Shown here piece by piece: positions 17,579 to 26,686 of a stretch of 64,000 nucleotides of DNA. Numbering within the stretch: the stretch's first letter is position 1; each line of letters begins with the position of its first letter. The stretch lies in the NCBI GenBank assembly GCA_029247315.1, contig JAQWLM010000002.1:124001-188000 (forward strand), in the 5' to 3' direction. The position numbers were made by a program, and so were the translations under genes. The DNA is from AAA164-E04 sp014239995 (GTDB taxonomy: Bacteria; Verrucomicrobiota; Verrucomicrobiia; Limisphaerales; AAA164-E04). The notes beneath the pieces were generated by a model. The model searched no databases. It was not told the DNA's origin and worked only from the letters and a program-made list of their open reading frames with translations.

Positions 17579-18220
17579 TCAATACAGACGCTTGGGAACA
17601 TCGATAATATCCCCCGGATAAATAGGTGGATCAAATTGGGATTCTCGTCGCGCTTTCTCGTAGTCGAAGGTAAACTTGAGTCCGTTCCCTCGAATAACCG
17701 TAAGCTTGCGTTTACGCGCAAAATCAGTGAGCCCACCTGCTTGGGAGATAGCTTCAACCGCAGTGGTTTCCCCCACATACGGATAACGCCCTGAACGTGC
17801 CACTTCACCGTTAACAGTGATTAACCGCTCCTCTGTCAAAACAGTGATGGAAATGGTCGTGAAGATACGAGGCACATAAGCCTCATACAATTTGGTTTGT
17901 AACTGGGGTGGTGTCAATCCAAGCGCTTTTACAGGCTCACTGAGATAGGGTGGATGAATATTTCCATCCTCCCTGATACGTTCTTCATGCGGAGGGGGAG
18001 GATTTGGAATACCCGCAAAGCGGATGGTGACCTTTTCCTCTGCAGACAGTTCAAGTCCAGGGGGTATGTTTTCGGAGTTACCCCTCTTCTCATACCCTGC
18101 TGGGTTTTCCGTCGGGGTGACACATGCCGCAAGAAAAACAACCATGAGCATCGAAACAACATACGATGCCTTGCTGGATAACACCATGGAAACAACCCTT
18201 TTCATCCTTTGTAAATTCAT
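17579..18220 (-). CDS. Wza-like polysaccharide export lipoprotein
   Basis: 213 residues with a lipoprotein signal (MLMVVFLAAC lipobox). The Poly_export domain (VTIRFAGIPNPPPPHEERIREDGNIHPPYLS) is followed by one SLBB-like domain (ISITVLTEERLITVNGEVARSG, then AISQAGGLTDFARKRKLTVIRG). Wza-like proteins form the outer-membrane pore for capsule or exopolysaccharide. It is shorter than E. coli Wza (about 380 residues), as in many non-enteric members. An in-frame ATG at 18205 is possible. It lies 19 bases after the tyrosine autokinase gene. Confidence 0.9.
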   Translation of the reverse strand: MNLQRMKRVVSMVLSSKASYVVSMLMVVFLAACVTPTENPAGYEKRGNSENIPPGLELSAEEKVTIRFAGIPNPPPPHEERIREDGNIHPPYLSEPVKALGLTPPQLQTKLYEAYVPRIFTTISITVLTEERLITVNGEVARSGRYPYVGETTAVEAISQAGGLTDFARKRKLTVIRGNGLKFTFDYEKARRESQFDPPIYPGDIIDVPKRLY

Positions 18221-18239
18221 CTTTGCTCAAGCAAAACGA

Positions 18240-20426
18240 CTAAAACTTATTTTTCAACTCCAAATCACCTCTAGCAGAGGTTTTCGCGGATTTGCCGTCA
18301 CTTTTTTTCTTACCTTTACTTTCGTTATCAGAATCTTCCTTGGAGTAGTAGTCGTAGTAGTAACCACTGTAGTAGTAGTAATAGGAATCTTGCGAAATGT
18401 TGATGTTGTTGAGAACCACTCCCAAGAGATTTCCACCTACTTTCTCTACCATCTGCTTGGCCCGCACTGTCATGGCTTGAGGATACTTACGATACTGAAT
18501 AACCAGTATGGCCATGTCCACTTCGCTGGCCAGGATGGAGGCATCACTCACACCCATGATAGGAGGAGAATCAAAGAAGACATACTCATATCGGAGCCGC
18601 GCCTCAGCAATAAACGCTTTCATTTGAGTGGAGTTCAGAATACCCATGGAACTGCTGGGTAGTTTACCACTGGGAAGAAAGTCCAGCTTTTCCAGTTTGG
18701 TGGTTTGGATAACCTCCTCAAGGGTTTTTTGTTTGAGTAGGAAGTCAGTCAAACCAACACTGTTCGAGACACCGACGTGCTTGTGAAGGCTGGGACGTCT
18801 CAAGTCAGAGTCAACGATCAGCACACGTGATCCATGTTGCGCGAATACCGTCGCCAGGTTGAAGATGGTGGTTGATTTACCTTCACCTGCACCACCGCTT
18901 ACCACTGTCAACGTGTTAGCTTCCGGATTTTTTCGCGAAAAAAGAATGTTGGTACGTAGTACACGATAAGCTTCCGCATGGGGACTATCAGCGCCCTCCA
19001 GCAGGAGTGATTGGACATTCTGTGGGATGACGCCAAGAACTGGCGCCTGCAGAGCCTGTTCAACATCATCGATGGTCTTGACACTCGTATCAAGGTATTC
19101 GATGAAAAAGGCCAATCCTACACCCACGATCAAACCAACCACCACTCCAAGAGCAATATTAAGAAATCTTTTTGGACGGACAGGCTCAGGGTTTGGCTCA
19201 GCAGGATCATAAATCTCCACGATGGATTCCTTCGGAAGTGCAGCATCCACCGTTTCCTGAAGGATACGAATCATGATCATGTCGCTGATTTTCGACAAAT
19301 TTTCCAAATCGCGCTTGGCCGTAAAGTAAGGCCGGTATTTAGCTGTTTTTTCTGCGTCATTTGACTTGGCTTTTTCCACTGCCACCGTCAGCTGTTCCAA
19401 CTCGTTTCTGGCGGCAGTCACCTGGCTTTGCAAGCCCCTCAAGACACCAGTTATTTCATCCGTGATCTGCTGCTCAACAGTTGTCAAGAGGCTCACGAGG
19501 GATTTCGTTTCCGGATGGCCCTCACCATGGATGACCCCTAGACGAGACAGCGTTTGATAGGCTGTATCATACTCGTTGAGCAGGTGTGTTAGCCGCAAAT
19601 TACCAGGCATGGCAGTTAAAATGGTATTTCGCAGCTCTTCCAGAGTCATGGCCTTGACCTCATTGAAAAGTGTCATGTAACGAATGAGTTTCACCTCGGC
19701 AACGGTCCGTTCCCGCTCAAGACTCATGACAATTTGAGGTTCAGTCGTCATGCCAATGGAGCTTCCCTCAGCGCTGTAAATATCCGAAATATTCAACGTT
19801 TCCCTGAGACGGTCGAGTTCCACCTGTTGTTTCTTGACCTTGGAGTTCTGCTCCTCGTACTGGGTTCTCAACACCTCAATACCAGCACTGGACATGCTTT
19901 GTAGATTGGCTTCCCTGACCGCCTTATATTGTTCGGCAATTTCCTGCGCAATCTGGGCAGCCTCCTCCTTATCCTTGCTGTAGGCTTTTATTTCGATGAG
20001 GCTTGTGTTGCGGTATTGGTCTACATCGATTGATCTTTTGAGGACCTGAAAGGTTTCATTGGTGGTGAGAGGTACCGTCATGTTGAACCGATCCATCCAC
20101 TTATGGTTCAGCTCCAGGGACCCAATCACAGGATGCAGCACTTTTTTGGACTGTATCTTTTCGTACTCCGTGAGCACCCAATAAGGATCATGCTGCTGTG
20201 CCGTTTGATATCCTATCAGAGGCGTAATGTCAGAGCTGTCCTTTTCGATGGCAATACGCACCGAACTCGCATAGGTAGGTTTAAGCAGGAAAGTAATGAT
20301 CGTTGTGGTGAGTACCACAAGGAGAAAAACAGCGAGGATCACGGTCTTTCGGATCCTGATGATGCGCCAATAATCGAGAAAGTGGAGTTTTGAGTCTGCT
20401 TGCTGCTGGTTGTTTTTTGCTTGCAT
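18240..20426 (-). CDS. Exopolysaccharide tyrosine autokinase (Wzz chain-length domain plus BY-kinase)
   Basis: 728 residues. An N-terminal Wzz-type domain begins LHFLDYWRIIRIRKTVILAVFLLVV (first membrane helix), followed by a long periplasmic coiled coil (about 150-400) and a second helix (FLNIALGVVVGLIVGVGLAFFIEY). The cytoplasmic BY-kinase has Walker A GGAGEGKSTT, Walker A' LIVDSDLRRP and Walker B VFFDSPP. The C-terminal tail carries ten tyrosines within residues 682-694 (five in a row, then YYY and YY), the autophosphorylation cluster. These kinases control chain length and export by cycles of phosphorylation. It starts the kinase-wza-FHA operon; a terminator separates it from the upstream barrel gene. 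Confidence 0.95.
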   Translation of the reverse strand: MQAKNNQQQADSKLHFLDYWRIIRIRKTVILAVFLLVVLTTTIITFLLKPTYASSVRIAIEKDSSDITPLIGYQTAQQHDPYWVLTEYEKIQSKKVLHPVIGSLELNHKWMDRFNMTVPLTTNETFQVLKRSIDVDQYRNTSLIEIKAYSKDKEEAAQIAQEIAEQYKAVREANLQSMSSAGIEVLRTQYEEQNSKVKKQQVELDRLRETLNISDIYSAEGSSIGMTTEPQIVMSLERERTVAEVKLIRYMTLFNEVKAMTLEELRNTILTAMPGNLRLTHLLNEYDTAYQTLSRLGVIHGEGHPETKSLVSLLTTVEQQITDEITGVLRGLQSQVTAARNELEQLTVAVEKAKSNDAEKTAKYRPYFTAKRDLENLSKISDMIMIRILQETVDAALPKESIVEIYDPAEPNPEPVRPKRFLNIALGVVVGLIVGVGLAFFIEYLDTSVKTIDDVEQALQAPVLGVIPQNVQSLLLEGADSPHAEAYRVLRTNILFSRKNPEANTLTVVSGGAGEGKSTTIFNLATVFAQHGSRVLIVDSDLRRPSLHKHVGVSNSVGLTDFLLKQKTLEEVIQTTKLEKLDFLPSGKLPSSSMGILNSTQMKAFIAEARLRYEYVFFDSPPIMGVSDASILASEVDMAILVIQYRKYPQAMTVRAKQMVEKVGGNLLGVVLNNINISQDSYYYYYSGYYYDYYSKEDSDNESKGKKKSDGKSAKTSARGDLELKNKF
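18343..18385 (-). repeat. Low-complexity (TAC)n tract encoding the tyrosine cluster
   Basis: On the coding strand the tyrosines of the kinase tail are encoded almost entirely by repeated TAC codons (GTA units on the plus strand), with a few other codons between. Such a triplet tract could change length by replication slippage without shifting the frame. Confidence 0.7.
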
Positions 20427-20435
20427 GGGTTAGAC

Positions 20436-20479
20436 GAGAAAAACGGGGAGGCTAGAAAACTTACGTTCCAGCCTCCCCG
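20436..20479 (-). terminator. Rho-independent terminator after the outer-membrane barrel gene
   Basis: On the minus strand CGGGGAGGCT pairs with AGCCTCCCCG (20444-20453 and 20470-20479), extended by GAA/TTC, and is followed by TTTTT. The GC-rich stem plus T-run is a classic intrinsic terminator, placed between the barrel gene stop (20503) and the kinase start (20426). It implies that the autokinase operon either has its own promoter or depends on readthrough. Confidence 0.85.
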
Positions 20480-20502
20480 ATAAACATGTAAAGGATTGAA
20501 GA

Positions 20503-21753
20503 CTAATAGCTGGCTTTCAAGCCGATATACACACGGTTACGATCGTAACTGCGGTTACCCAAATCAGAACTGAGATTGTCCAGGTTGTAGCCCGTCTCAG
20601 CAAGAAGATGCTCATTGAGCTGGTAACCCAAATTGAGACCAAAACTCACAAACTCATCCGAAGCATTGCTTGCCAAGCTGTCACCGAAAGAACTGTCCGC
20701 ATACAGCCCCACCACATTCGCGGTTATCTTGGCCGTCAGCTGGTGCGCTATCGACGCATAAACTGCTGTCGTTTCTTGATCCAGAACCAGAGACCCACCC
20801 ACTTGCGCCAAGTCCGTCTGGTTTCTTTCATGACGAACACCCACTGAAATGTTACTTCCCTCGGCATAAGTGTAGGAAAGATTAGCATCCACATAAGGAC
20901 TGGCCGTCGAGTCATCGACAGTAGGCCCAACGTTGTCATAACTGGTAAACTGGGCACCCGCACGGATGGAACCCTGCAAGAAAGTCGTGAAAGTATGGTC
21001 AAGACCAGCATATACGTAATGAGAGTCGCTGTTACGCACCTCCGGGCTGAGGAAAGACCCTTGGACCAGACTGTCATCGCTGGTGTAATCCACAAGACGA
21101 TATTGATAACCTAGAATACCAGCAGTCTGGGAACTTCCCAATTGGCGACGTAGATTGGCGGTGAAACGATGCTCAAGGCGATCGAGCAAGGCGGAGAAAC
21201 TCCCAGCTCCGTCCTGATCGTAATTGTAGAGATCATTTCTGTAACCCGCCATCAAAGCAAAAGTGTTACCCAATTGTGTGGTAAAATTGATGTGTGCACG
21301 ATTGCGAATCGCGTCCATGTTCGAGCGCAAACGAGTGGCACCCGTGGGTTCAAGCACTTCCGGTTCCTGAGCAATGACAAATTCGTCCCCCAGATCGAAG
21401 GTGGTCGTCTCACTGACATCGTGAGTCAAATCGAGATTGAAACGGTGGGAATTATCAGCGTTATCTGGGTCGCGATCCTCAAACCAACGCAGTTTATACT
21501 CGTAACCAAGACCCAGGTAGGTTTGATCACGCTGGATGTTTAAACCAATCGAAGGAGTGATTTCAACTCCAACACTGTCTTGGGCAATTGCGTTGGGAAC
21601 GGTTGTGATGTTGTCATCATAAAACCCCCGCAGGTTTGCTTGAATACTCCATAATTTGGAAGTTTGAATCGGTGTCAGCCCCACGTCCGGAGCTGCCTGC
21701 ATACTCATCATCCCTACGGCGGCTAATCCTGCGGTTGTTACAATCTTTTTCAT
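20503..21753 (-). CDS. Outer-membrane beta-barrel protein of the exopolysaccharide locus
   Basis: 416 residues with a signal peptide (ATG 21753, AAGG just upstream; cleavage near MQAAPDV). The rest is a run of alternating polar/hydrophobic strands rich in Tyr, Asn and Gly (LGLGYEYKLRWFEDRD, ANLSYTYAEGSNISVGVRHERN, YDRNRVYIGLKASY) ending in an aromatic residue, as outer-membrane barrels do. It resembles the BBP2-type barrels found beside Wza/Wzz genes in exosortase-type exopolysaccharide loci. It may be a secretin partner or polymer channel; the exact role is unknown. A TTGACA box lies upstream and a strong terminator follows. Confidence 0.8.
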   Translation of the reverse strand: MKKIVTTAGLAAVGMMSMQAAPDVGLTPIQTSKLWSIQANLRGFYDDNITTVPNAIAQDSVGVEITPSIGLNIQRDQTYLGLGYEYKLRWFEDRDPDNADNSHRFNLDLTHDVSETTTFDLGDEFVIAQEPEVLEPTGATRLRSNMDAIRNRAHINFTTQLGNTFALMAGYRNDLYNYDQDGAGSFSALLDRLEHRFTANLRRQLGSSQTAGILGYQYRLVDYTSDDSLVQGSFLSPEVRNSDSHYVYAGLDHTFTTFLQGSIRAGAQFTSYDNVGPTVDDSTASPYVDANLSYTYAEGSNISVGVRHERNQTDLAQVGGSLVLDQETTAVYASIAHQLTAKITANVVGLYADSSFGDSLASNASDEFVSFGLNLGYQLNEHLLAETGYNLDNLSSDLGNRSYDRNRVYIGLKASY

Positions 21754-21810
21754 ACCTTGTTAAACGCTTTGTGCTGCTCTACGCCCAGCTTGAGTTTTGA
21801 TACAAGCAAA

Positions 21811-21839
21811 TGATTAGGTGCAATGCACATGGTTGTCAA
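21811..21839 (-). promoter_or_regulatory. Candidate promoter of the outer-membrane barrel gene
   Basis: On the minus strand a perfect TTGACA (-35; plus 21834-21839) is followed after 17 bases by TAATCA (plus 21811-21816), a poor -10. It lies about 58 bases upstream of the barrel start. The -35 match and spacing are good; the -10 is weak. Confidence 0.35.
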
Positions 21840-21907
21840 ACACAAATGAGGCCAACACAAGATTTTTTGAGAGTTCTCATTCAAGGTTCCAAAGCCCATC
21901 TTGGGGC

Positions 21908-23755
21908 CTATTCAATCTCCTGGTTGGTTTCCTTGAAAGCAGGCAGCCACCTTTGCTGGTCCGATACGTAGAGCATATCGGGCATCACACCACTGTGTCC
22001 ATATTTTAGGGGAAACCCTTTGGGTAGATTTTCCCGGACCTGAATATCCATATAAAAACGGGCCCAAACTTCATCAGAACCTTTCAACACCTCCGACATG
22101 AGCTTCTTGTCTGTCGTCAGAGAAGAGAGGTAAACAGCCCGGATGGGCTTCTGTTCATCGTGAATAGCGTAAAAATCTGGTGAAACACTACGAGTAGGCC
22201 AGAGACAAGATCGATCTCCATACCAAGCAATGGCCCATGGCATGTCACTCATCATCAGGTCCGTTGGTTTGATCCAAGACCCAATCTCCTGAATGAGTGG
22301 AGGGCTGTATGGGGGATAAACCATGGGACTGGTCCTTGGTGGAAGCATTCTGAAAAACAGAGGAGAGGATACCACCAACAAAACGACGAGGATCACCAGC
22401 TTTTTCGCACCATCAAAGGGCAAAGGCAATTGATCAAGCAGTGTAAAGAAAAGGGCAACTCCAAACATAAAAAGTAATGGAGCTAACATGACAAGGTGAT
22501 TCTGGTTGTTGATGACGGGACTCATTTCACTCAAAAAAGTACGACCCAATGCTTGGAAAACCAGCAGTAGCGCCAGACTGATCAGTAGAAAAATTCGAAG
22601 GTGCCTCAGCCCAGGGTTACTGAATGGTATCATGAGCCCCACAAAAAAGAACATCGTCATCCAGCTTCCACCTAGCATGGGCAGCTGTTGGGTCATGATC
22701 TCCGTGGTATTCACCAATAGCTTGCGGATGTAGGCGGAATATTCTGGGTAAGTGACTTCGGAGGTTAAGGTGCGCTCGAGGCGATCCCCGGGAAAATCCG
22801 GCGTGTCCATGACCAAGCTGTAATAACTCATACCAAAAGGGTTACCACTCAGGTCATAGTTTCTGACCAGCCATGGTCCGACCAAAACCATGGTCACCAA
22901 GAGCATCACCAGGGTGACGGGAACCCGCTGAACTTTGATGAAGCAGGCTGAAAAGCATATGGAAGGGATCAGAAGACAAAGAAAGGCATATCGGGTCAAG
23001 CCGCCGAATCCCAATGCTAAACCCGCGAGAACCGCCATACCCAAAAACCAAAGCAAAGAACGAGGACGTCCCTTCTCCCCGCTATCGGTCTCCTCCTGCT
23101 GTTCGGGCTCAATTTCTGCCCGAGACGCACGCTCCATGAGAACAAGGCAGGTCACCAAAAGCATGAAAAGCATCAGTGAGAGCATGGTGGACAAACCTGA
23201 CAAACTGAAACGCCACAGAACATCGGACCCAAAAAACACAGCCGTGCTCATCCAGGCCACTGATTTATCGAAGAGATGCCTCGAAAGTATAAAGACAAGG
23301 ACGCCGCTTAGAATAAAAAGCCCCTGATTCAAAAAACTTATCAGGATCTCCGGTTGGTATTTTCTGAAGCGCGTGGACTTCAATGATGGGATGTCGTAAT
23401 CGAAGGGCAGGACCCTCATCCAGAGGCTCAGCAAGGAAGGATAGAGGGGAGGATAAGACAAATCCGGATGCACGTCCTGAATCATCGAGGGATCACTGGT
23501 ACTTTCGTCATGCCTCGAGGCCACCAAAGCAAGACTGAAAGGTCGGATACTTTGAGTTGTATATCCCTTACCCTCTGAGAGATTGCGGGCCAACTGGGAC
23601 ATCTCCATCGCCTCCACCGCTGAAAAACTCCTGTATTCCCTGAAATTATAGGAAACAAAAAGAGTAGCTAGTAGCAACAAAACAAGGGTTTTGGTAATGG
23701 AACGCGTTCCATCACCTTCTTCAAATTTATGGATAAACTCCTGTATAGACGGCAT
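21908..23755 (-). CDS. GT-C-type membrane glycosyltransferase-like protein (ArnT/GT39-like)
   Basis: 615 residues with about ten membrane helices. The first periplasmic loop (SFSAVEAMEMSQLARNLSEGKGY) and the later HPDLSYPPLYPSLLSLW match the loops of ArnT/PMT-type GT-C enzymes, which transfer sugars from lipid carriers outside the inner membrane. A Glu is present, but the Asp often paired with it in the first loop is not obvious. A soluble C-terminal domain (about 490-615) follows. ATG 23755 is preferred over TTG 23779 because it begins ten bases after the response-regulator stop. It lies between the regulator and the exopolysaccharide genes, so a role in decorating polymer or protein is plausible. 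Confidence 0.7.
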   Translation of the reverse strand: MPSIQEFIHKFEEGDGTRSITKTLVLLLLATLFVSYNFREYRSFSAVEAMEMSQLARNLSEGKGYTTQSIRPFSLALVASRHDESTSDPSMIQDVHPDLSYPPLYPSLLSLWMRVLPFDYDIPSLKSTRFRKYQPEILISFLNQGLFILSGVLVFILSRHLFDKSVAWMSTAVFFGSDVLWRFSLSGLSTMLSLMLFMLLVTCLVLMERASRAEIEPEQQEETDSGEKGRPRSLLWFLGMAVLAGLALGFGGLTRYAFLCLLIPSICFSACFIKVQRVPVTLVMLLVTMVLVGPWLVRNYDLSGNPFGMSYYSLVMDTPDFPGDRLERTLTSEVTYPEYSAYIRKLLVNTTEIMTQQLPMLGGSWMTMFFFVGLMIPFSNPGLRHLRIFLLISLALLLVFQALGRTFLSEMSPVINNQNHLVMLAPLLFMFGVALFFTLLDQLPLPFDGAKKLVILVVLLVVSSPLFFRMLPPRTSPMVYPPYSPPLIQEIGSWIKPTDLMMSDMPWAIAWYGDRSCLWPTRSVSPDFYAIHDEQKPIRAVYLSSLTTDKKLMSEVLKGSDEVWARFYMDIQVRENLPKGFPLKYGHSGVMPDMLYVSDQQRWLPAFKETNQEIE

Positions 23756-23765
23756 TTTCGTGTAG

Positions 23766-25172
23766 TTAATTAATCTCAAACCGGGCCATTTTACGATGCA
23801 GGGTACGTCGACTGACGCCGAGTAACTTCGCGGCCTCAGTCCGGTTGCCTCTTGTCTGCTTGAGCGCTTGAATCATCAGATTTTTTTCGTTTTCTGCAAC
23901 GGATAAATTTGCAAATTCAGCACGCGTAGGCTCTTCAGGCAACACAACAGACTCCTGTCGAAAAGTGTGGCCTCCGCTATGGGCAGCAGGTTGATTCCCT
24001 GCAAGGTGCATGGAATTTGGTAAATCGGAAAGCTCCACCCTTCGACCCTTGGCAAATACGAGGGCATGCTCAATGGCCGCACGCAACTCACGCACATTGC
24101 CTGGCCAAGGGTAACGCACAATGCATTCAAGCGCTTCCTTGGTGAATTCGACCACCTTCTTGTGATTGAGGCTCGAAAACTCCTTAAGAAAGGTAAGGGC
24201 CAGGGCAGGTATGTCCGTTGAACGCTCTCTCAAGGAGGGTAAGTGGATTTCAACTACGCGCAATCGATAATAGAGATCTTCCCTGAACCTTCCCTCCCGC
24301 ATCAGTTTAGGGAGATCCTTGTTGGTGGCGGCAAGGAGCCGCACATCCACGTTGATAGTCTTTGTCGACCCTACTCGCTCAAAGGATCGTTCTCCCAAGA
24401 TTCGCAGCAATTTAATTTGTGTGGAGGCATCGATTTCGCCAATTTCATCGAGGAAAAGAGTACCTCCATCGGCCTTCTCAAAACGCCCAATCCTGCGCTC
24501 GTGCGCCCCTGTAAAGGCACCCTTTTCGTGGCCAAACAATTCACTCTCAAGGAGCGTGGGGGACAGGCCTGCGCAATGAACCGTTACCATGGGGTGATGC
24601 GAGCGATGGCTCATTTGATGTATCGCTTTTGCTATTATCTCTTTACCTGTACCGCTTTCACCAAGGATCAAAACTGAGGCATTCGTGGGGGCAACCTGCT
24701 CAACGGTATCAAAGACACGTCGCATTGCAGGGGATTCCCCCACAATGTTGGATGTCTTAAATTGCTTGCCAAGCTGCTGCTTGAGGGCCGTATTTTCCTT
24801 TTCCAGCTTTTGCAACTTAAGGGCACGCTGAATCTTTTTTTCCAGGTCTTCGATCAGAAGACCGCCCTTGGGCAAGTAATCATCGGCGCCTTCCTGAATG
24901 GCCTGGACAGCAGTTTCTTCCGAACCGAAGGCCGTCATGAGAATGCAGACCGGGGGATGCTGCAGGCTCTTGGCCCTTTTGATCAACTTCAAACCATTTT
25001 CGCCCGGCATCCGAAAATCGGTCAAGAGCACATCGAAGGCTTCCGCCTCGAGCAACTCGATGGCCGAGGCCGCATCATCGGCAATGTAAATGTCGTAATG
25101 CTCCTCCAGCACCGCACGCAATCCTTCGCGCTGTGTCTTTTCATCATCCACTATCAATAGTAATGGCTTCAT
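23766..25172 (-). CDS. NtrC-type sigma-54-dependent response regulator
   Basis: 468 residues. Receiver domain 1-120 (LLLIVDDEKTQREG; phosphoacceptor Asp in LLTDFRMPG), AAA+ domain about 140-375 with Walker A GESGTGKE, the sigma-54 contact loop GAFTGA and Walker B GTLFLDEIGE, and a C-terminal Fis-type HTH (NRTEAAKLLGVSRRTLHRKM). It activates sigma-54 RNA polymerase by ATP hydrolysis. ATG 25172 gives the standard receiver N-terminus. The histidine kinase gene is upstream (161-base gap). In exosortase/exopolysaccharide loci a similar pair (PrsK/PrsR) controls polymer genes, so this pair may do the same. Confidence 0.93.
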   Translation of the reverse strand: MKPLLLIVDDEKTQREGLRAVLEEHYDIYIADDAASAIELLEAEAFDVLLTDFRMPGENGLKLIKRAKSLQHPPVCILMTAFGSEETAVQAIQEGADDYLPKGGLLIEDLEKKIQRALKLQKLEKENTALKQQLGKQFKTSNIVGESPAMRRVFDTVEQVAPTNASVLILGESGTGKEIIAKAIHQMSHRSHHPMVTVHCAGLSPTLLESELFGHEKGAFTGAHERRIGRFEKADGGTLFLDEIGEIDASTQIKLLRILGERSFERVGSTKTINVDVRLLAATNKDLPKLMREGRFREDLYYRLRVVEIHLPSLRERSTDIPALALTFLKEFSSLNHKKVVEFTKEALECIVRYPWPGNVRELRAAIEHALVFAKGRRVELSDLPNSMHLAGNQPAAHSGGHTFRQESVVLPEEPTRAEFANLSVAENEKNLMIQALKQTRGNRTEAAKLLGVSRRTLHRKMARFEIN

Positions 25173-25333
25173 ATAAACTTGGAAGTGCTCATTGTTTTCC
25201 ACTCTGTTGACGGGCAACTGGTCATGCAAGAAGCGAAAAGCCGCTTACAGGCTAAAAAAAGAACTGCACCGCAGACAAAATCTTGCCGGAGTATCCGCCA
25301 CCAAACATGCAAGAAGCAACCCCTCAGCATCAA

Positions 25334-26668
25334 TCAAGAAAGTGTGGGCTGCTTTGATTCCGAGTCAATGCCTTTGGAAATATTGTCTCGGTCACCTTGG
25401 GCGACCTTACCACTGCCAAGGAGTCCTTTTTGCCGTTCAAATAAAGGCAGCCAAACCCTGAAAATCGTTCCTTCAGGATGATTAGGAGCCACCATGACAC
25501 GACCGCCATGATCTCGAATGATACGATGAACAATCATTAATCCGAGCCCTGTCCCCTGTTTCTTGGTGGTGAAGTAGGGGTCAAAAATGCGGCTGATACG
25601 TTCTGTAGGAATACCGGATCCCGTGTCCTCGATACTGACCCATACACCATCGGCTTCCCTTTTGGTTCTGAGTGTCAAAAGACCCGAGGCACTCATGGCC
25701 TGCATGGCATTCTTGATCAGATTGACCAGAACCTGCTTGATCTGGGAACGGTCCAAGGGAGTCTTGGGGAGTTTCGAATCCAGTTTTTTAACCAGTTCTA
25801 TGCCGCGATTGTCCAATTCGGGACGCAAAAGGTCCAATGTCTCAAGCACGATATTGTTGAGCTGATGCGGTTTACGATCAGGAGAGGATGGCCGAATTGC
25901 CTGGAGAAACTGGGTTATGATATATTCCAATCGGTTGATTTCTCCTTTGGAAATATCAATAAACTCCTCCAGTCGATTAAATCCCTTGTTCAGATCGATG
26001 GAGGTAAATTCGGACTCAACCTGCACGCGAGGCCTGCCTCGACCCCGTTTTCCTTGACGCCCCTGCTGTTCGAACATTTGACGTAGCTTGGTTGTTTCCC
26101 GAGCAATCAACTGTAAGTGTATATGAAGCGCGTTCAAAGGGTTACCAATTTCATGCGCCACACTACCCGCCAGCAGCGTAAGGGTGTGCACGCGCTCGTT
26201 TTCGATAGCCTCATAGGTTTTTTTTCGGCTTTCGGTGAGGTCATGCAGCACCAGGACATAGCCGGCATGCTCTGAGCCATGACGTTCGATCGCAGAGGCA
26301 TAGAGTCGGATAAAACGAGGCTTCGGGTATCGCATTTCCAGTTCCAGCCGCACCATACGAGGAGAAGTATCATCACCCATGGAAAGCACCAGTTTTTCCC
26401 AGTCCAGGTCAGGAATAAGCCGTTCCACGGGCTTGTTCTCGATTTCGCTCCAAGATGCCCCCAACAATTCGAAGACAGCCTGATTGGAGTAAAGAAGCTT
26501 TCCCTTGGTATTGACAATCAGTATGCCATCCTCAATCACATGAAACACCGTCTCGAAGAACTGGCGCTGTTCTTCGAGACGCTCTACCACGGACTGCACA
26601 CCCTCCGCATCAAGCCGATCGATACGACCAAGTACTTTATCTAGAAAATTGGACTTGAAACCGGACAT
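25334..26668 (-). CDS. Soluble PAS-domain sensor histidine kinase with AT-hook-like insertion
   Basis: 444 residues without membrane helices. A PAS domain (about 38-150: GILIVNTKGKLLYSNQAVFELLG) precedes the dimerisation domain with H-box SVAHEIGNPLNAL, N-box LVNLIKNAMQAM, G1 DTGSGIP and G2 GTGLGL. Between the two dimerisation helices is an unusual basic insertion, GRQGKRGRGRPRVQVE, whose core GRGRPR looks like an AT-hook. It is the probable partner of the NtrC-type regulator downstream and follows corA by 18 bases. The ligand is unknown; cytoplasmic NtrB-like sensing is likely. Confidence 0.92.
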   Translation of the reverse strand: MSGFKSNFLDKVLGRIDRLDAEGVQSVVERLEEQRQFFETVFHVIEDGILIVNTKGKLLYSNQAVFELLGASWSEIENKPVERLIPDLDWEKLVLSMGDDTSPRMVRLELEMRYPKPRFIRLYASAIERHGSEHAGYVLVLHDLTESRKKTYEAIENERVHTLTLLAGSVAHEIGNPLNALHIHLQLIARETTKLRQMFEQQGRQGKRGRGRPRVQVESEFTSIDLNKGFNRLEEFIDISKGEINRLEYIITQFLQAIRPSSPDRKPHQLNNIVLETLDLLRPELDNRGIELVKKLDSKLPKTPLDRSQIKQVLVNLIKNAMQAMSASGLLTLRTKREADGVWVSIEDTGSGIPTERISRIFDPYFTTKKQGTGLGLMIVHRIIRDHGGRVMVAPNHPEGTIFRVWLPLFERQKGLLGSGKVAQGDRDNISKGIDSESKQPTLS

Positions 26669-26686
26669 ATGGGTTAAACGAACGCA

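Noticed and set aside
21169..21543. Open plus-strand frame opposite the outer-membrane barrel gene
   Set aside because: Shadow of a strongly coding minus strand with clear signal peptide and strands.
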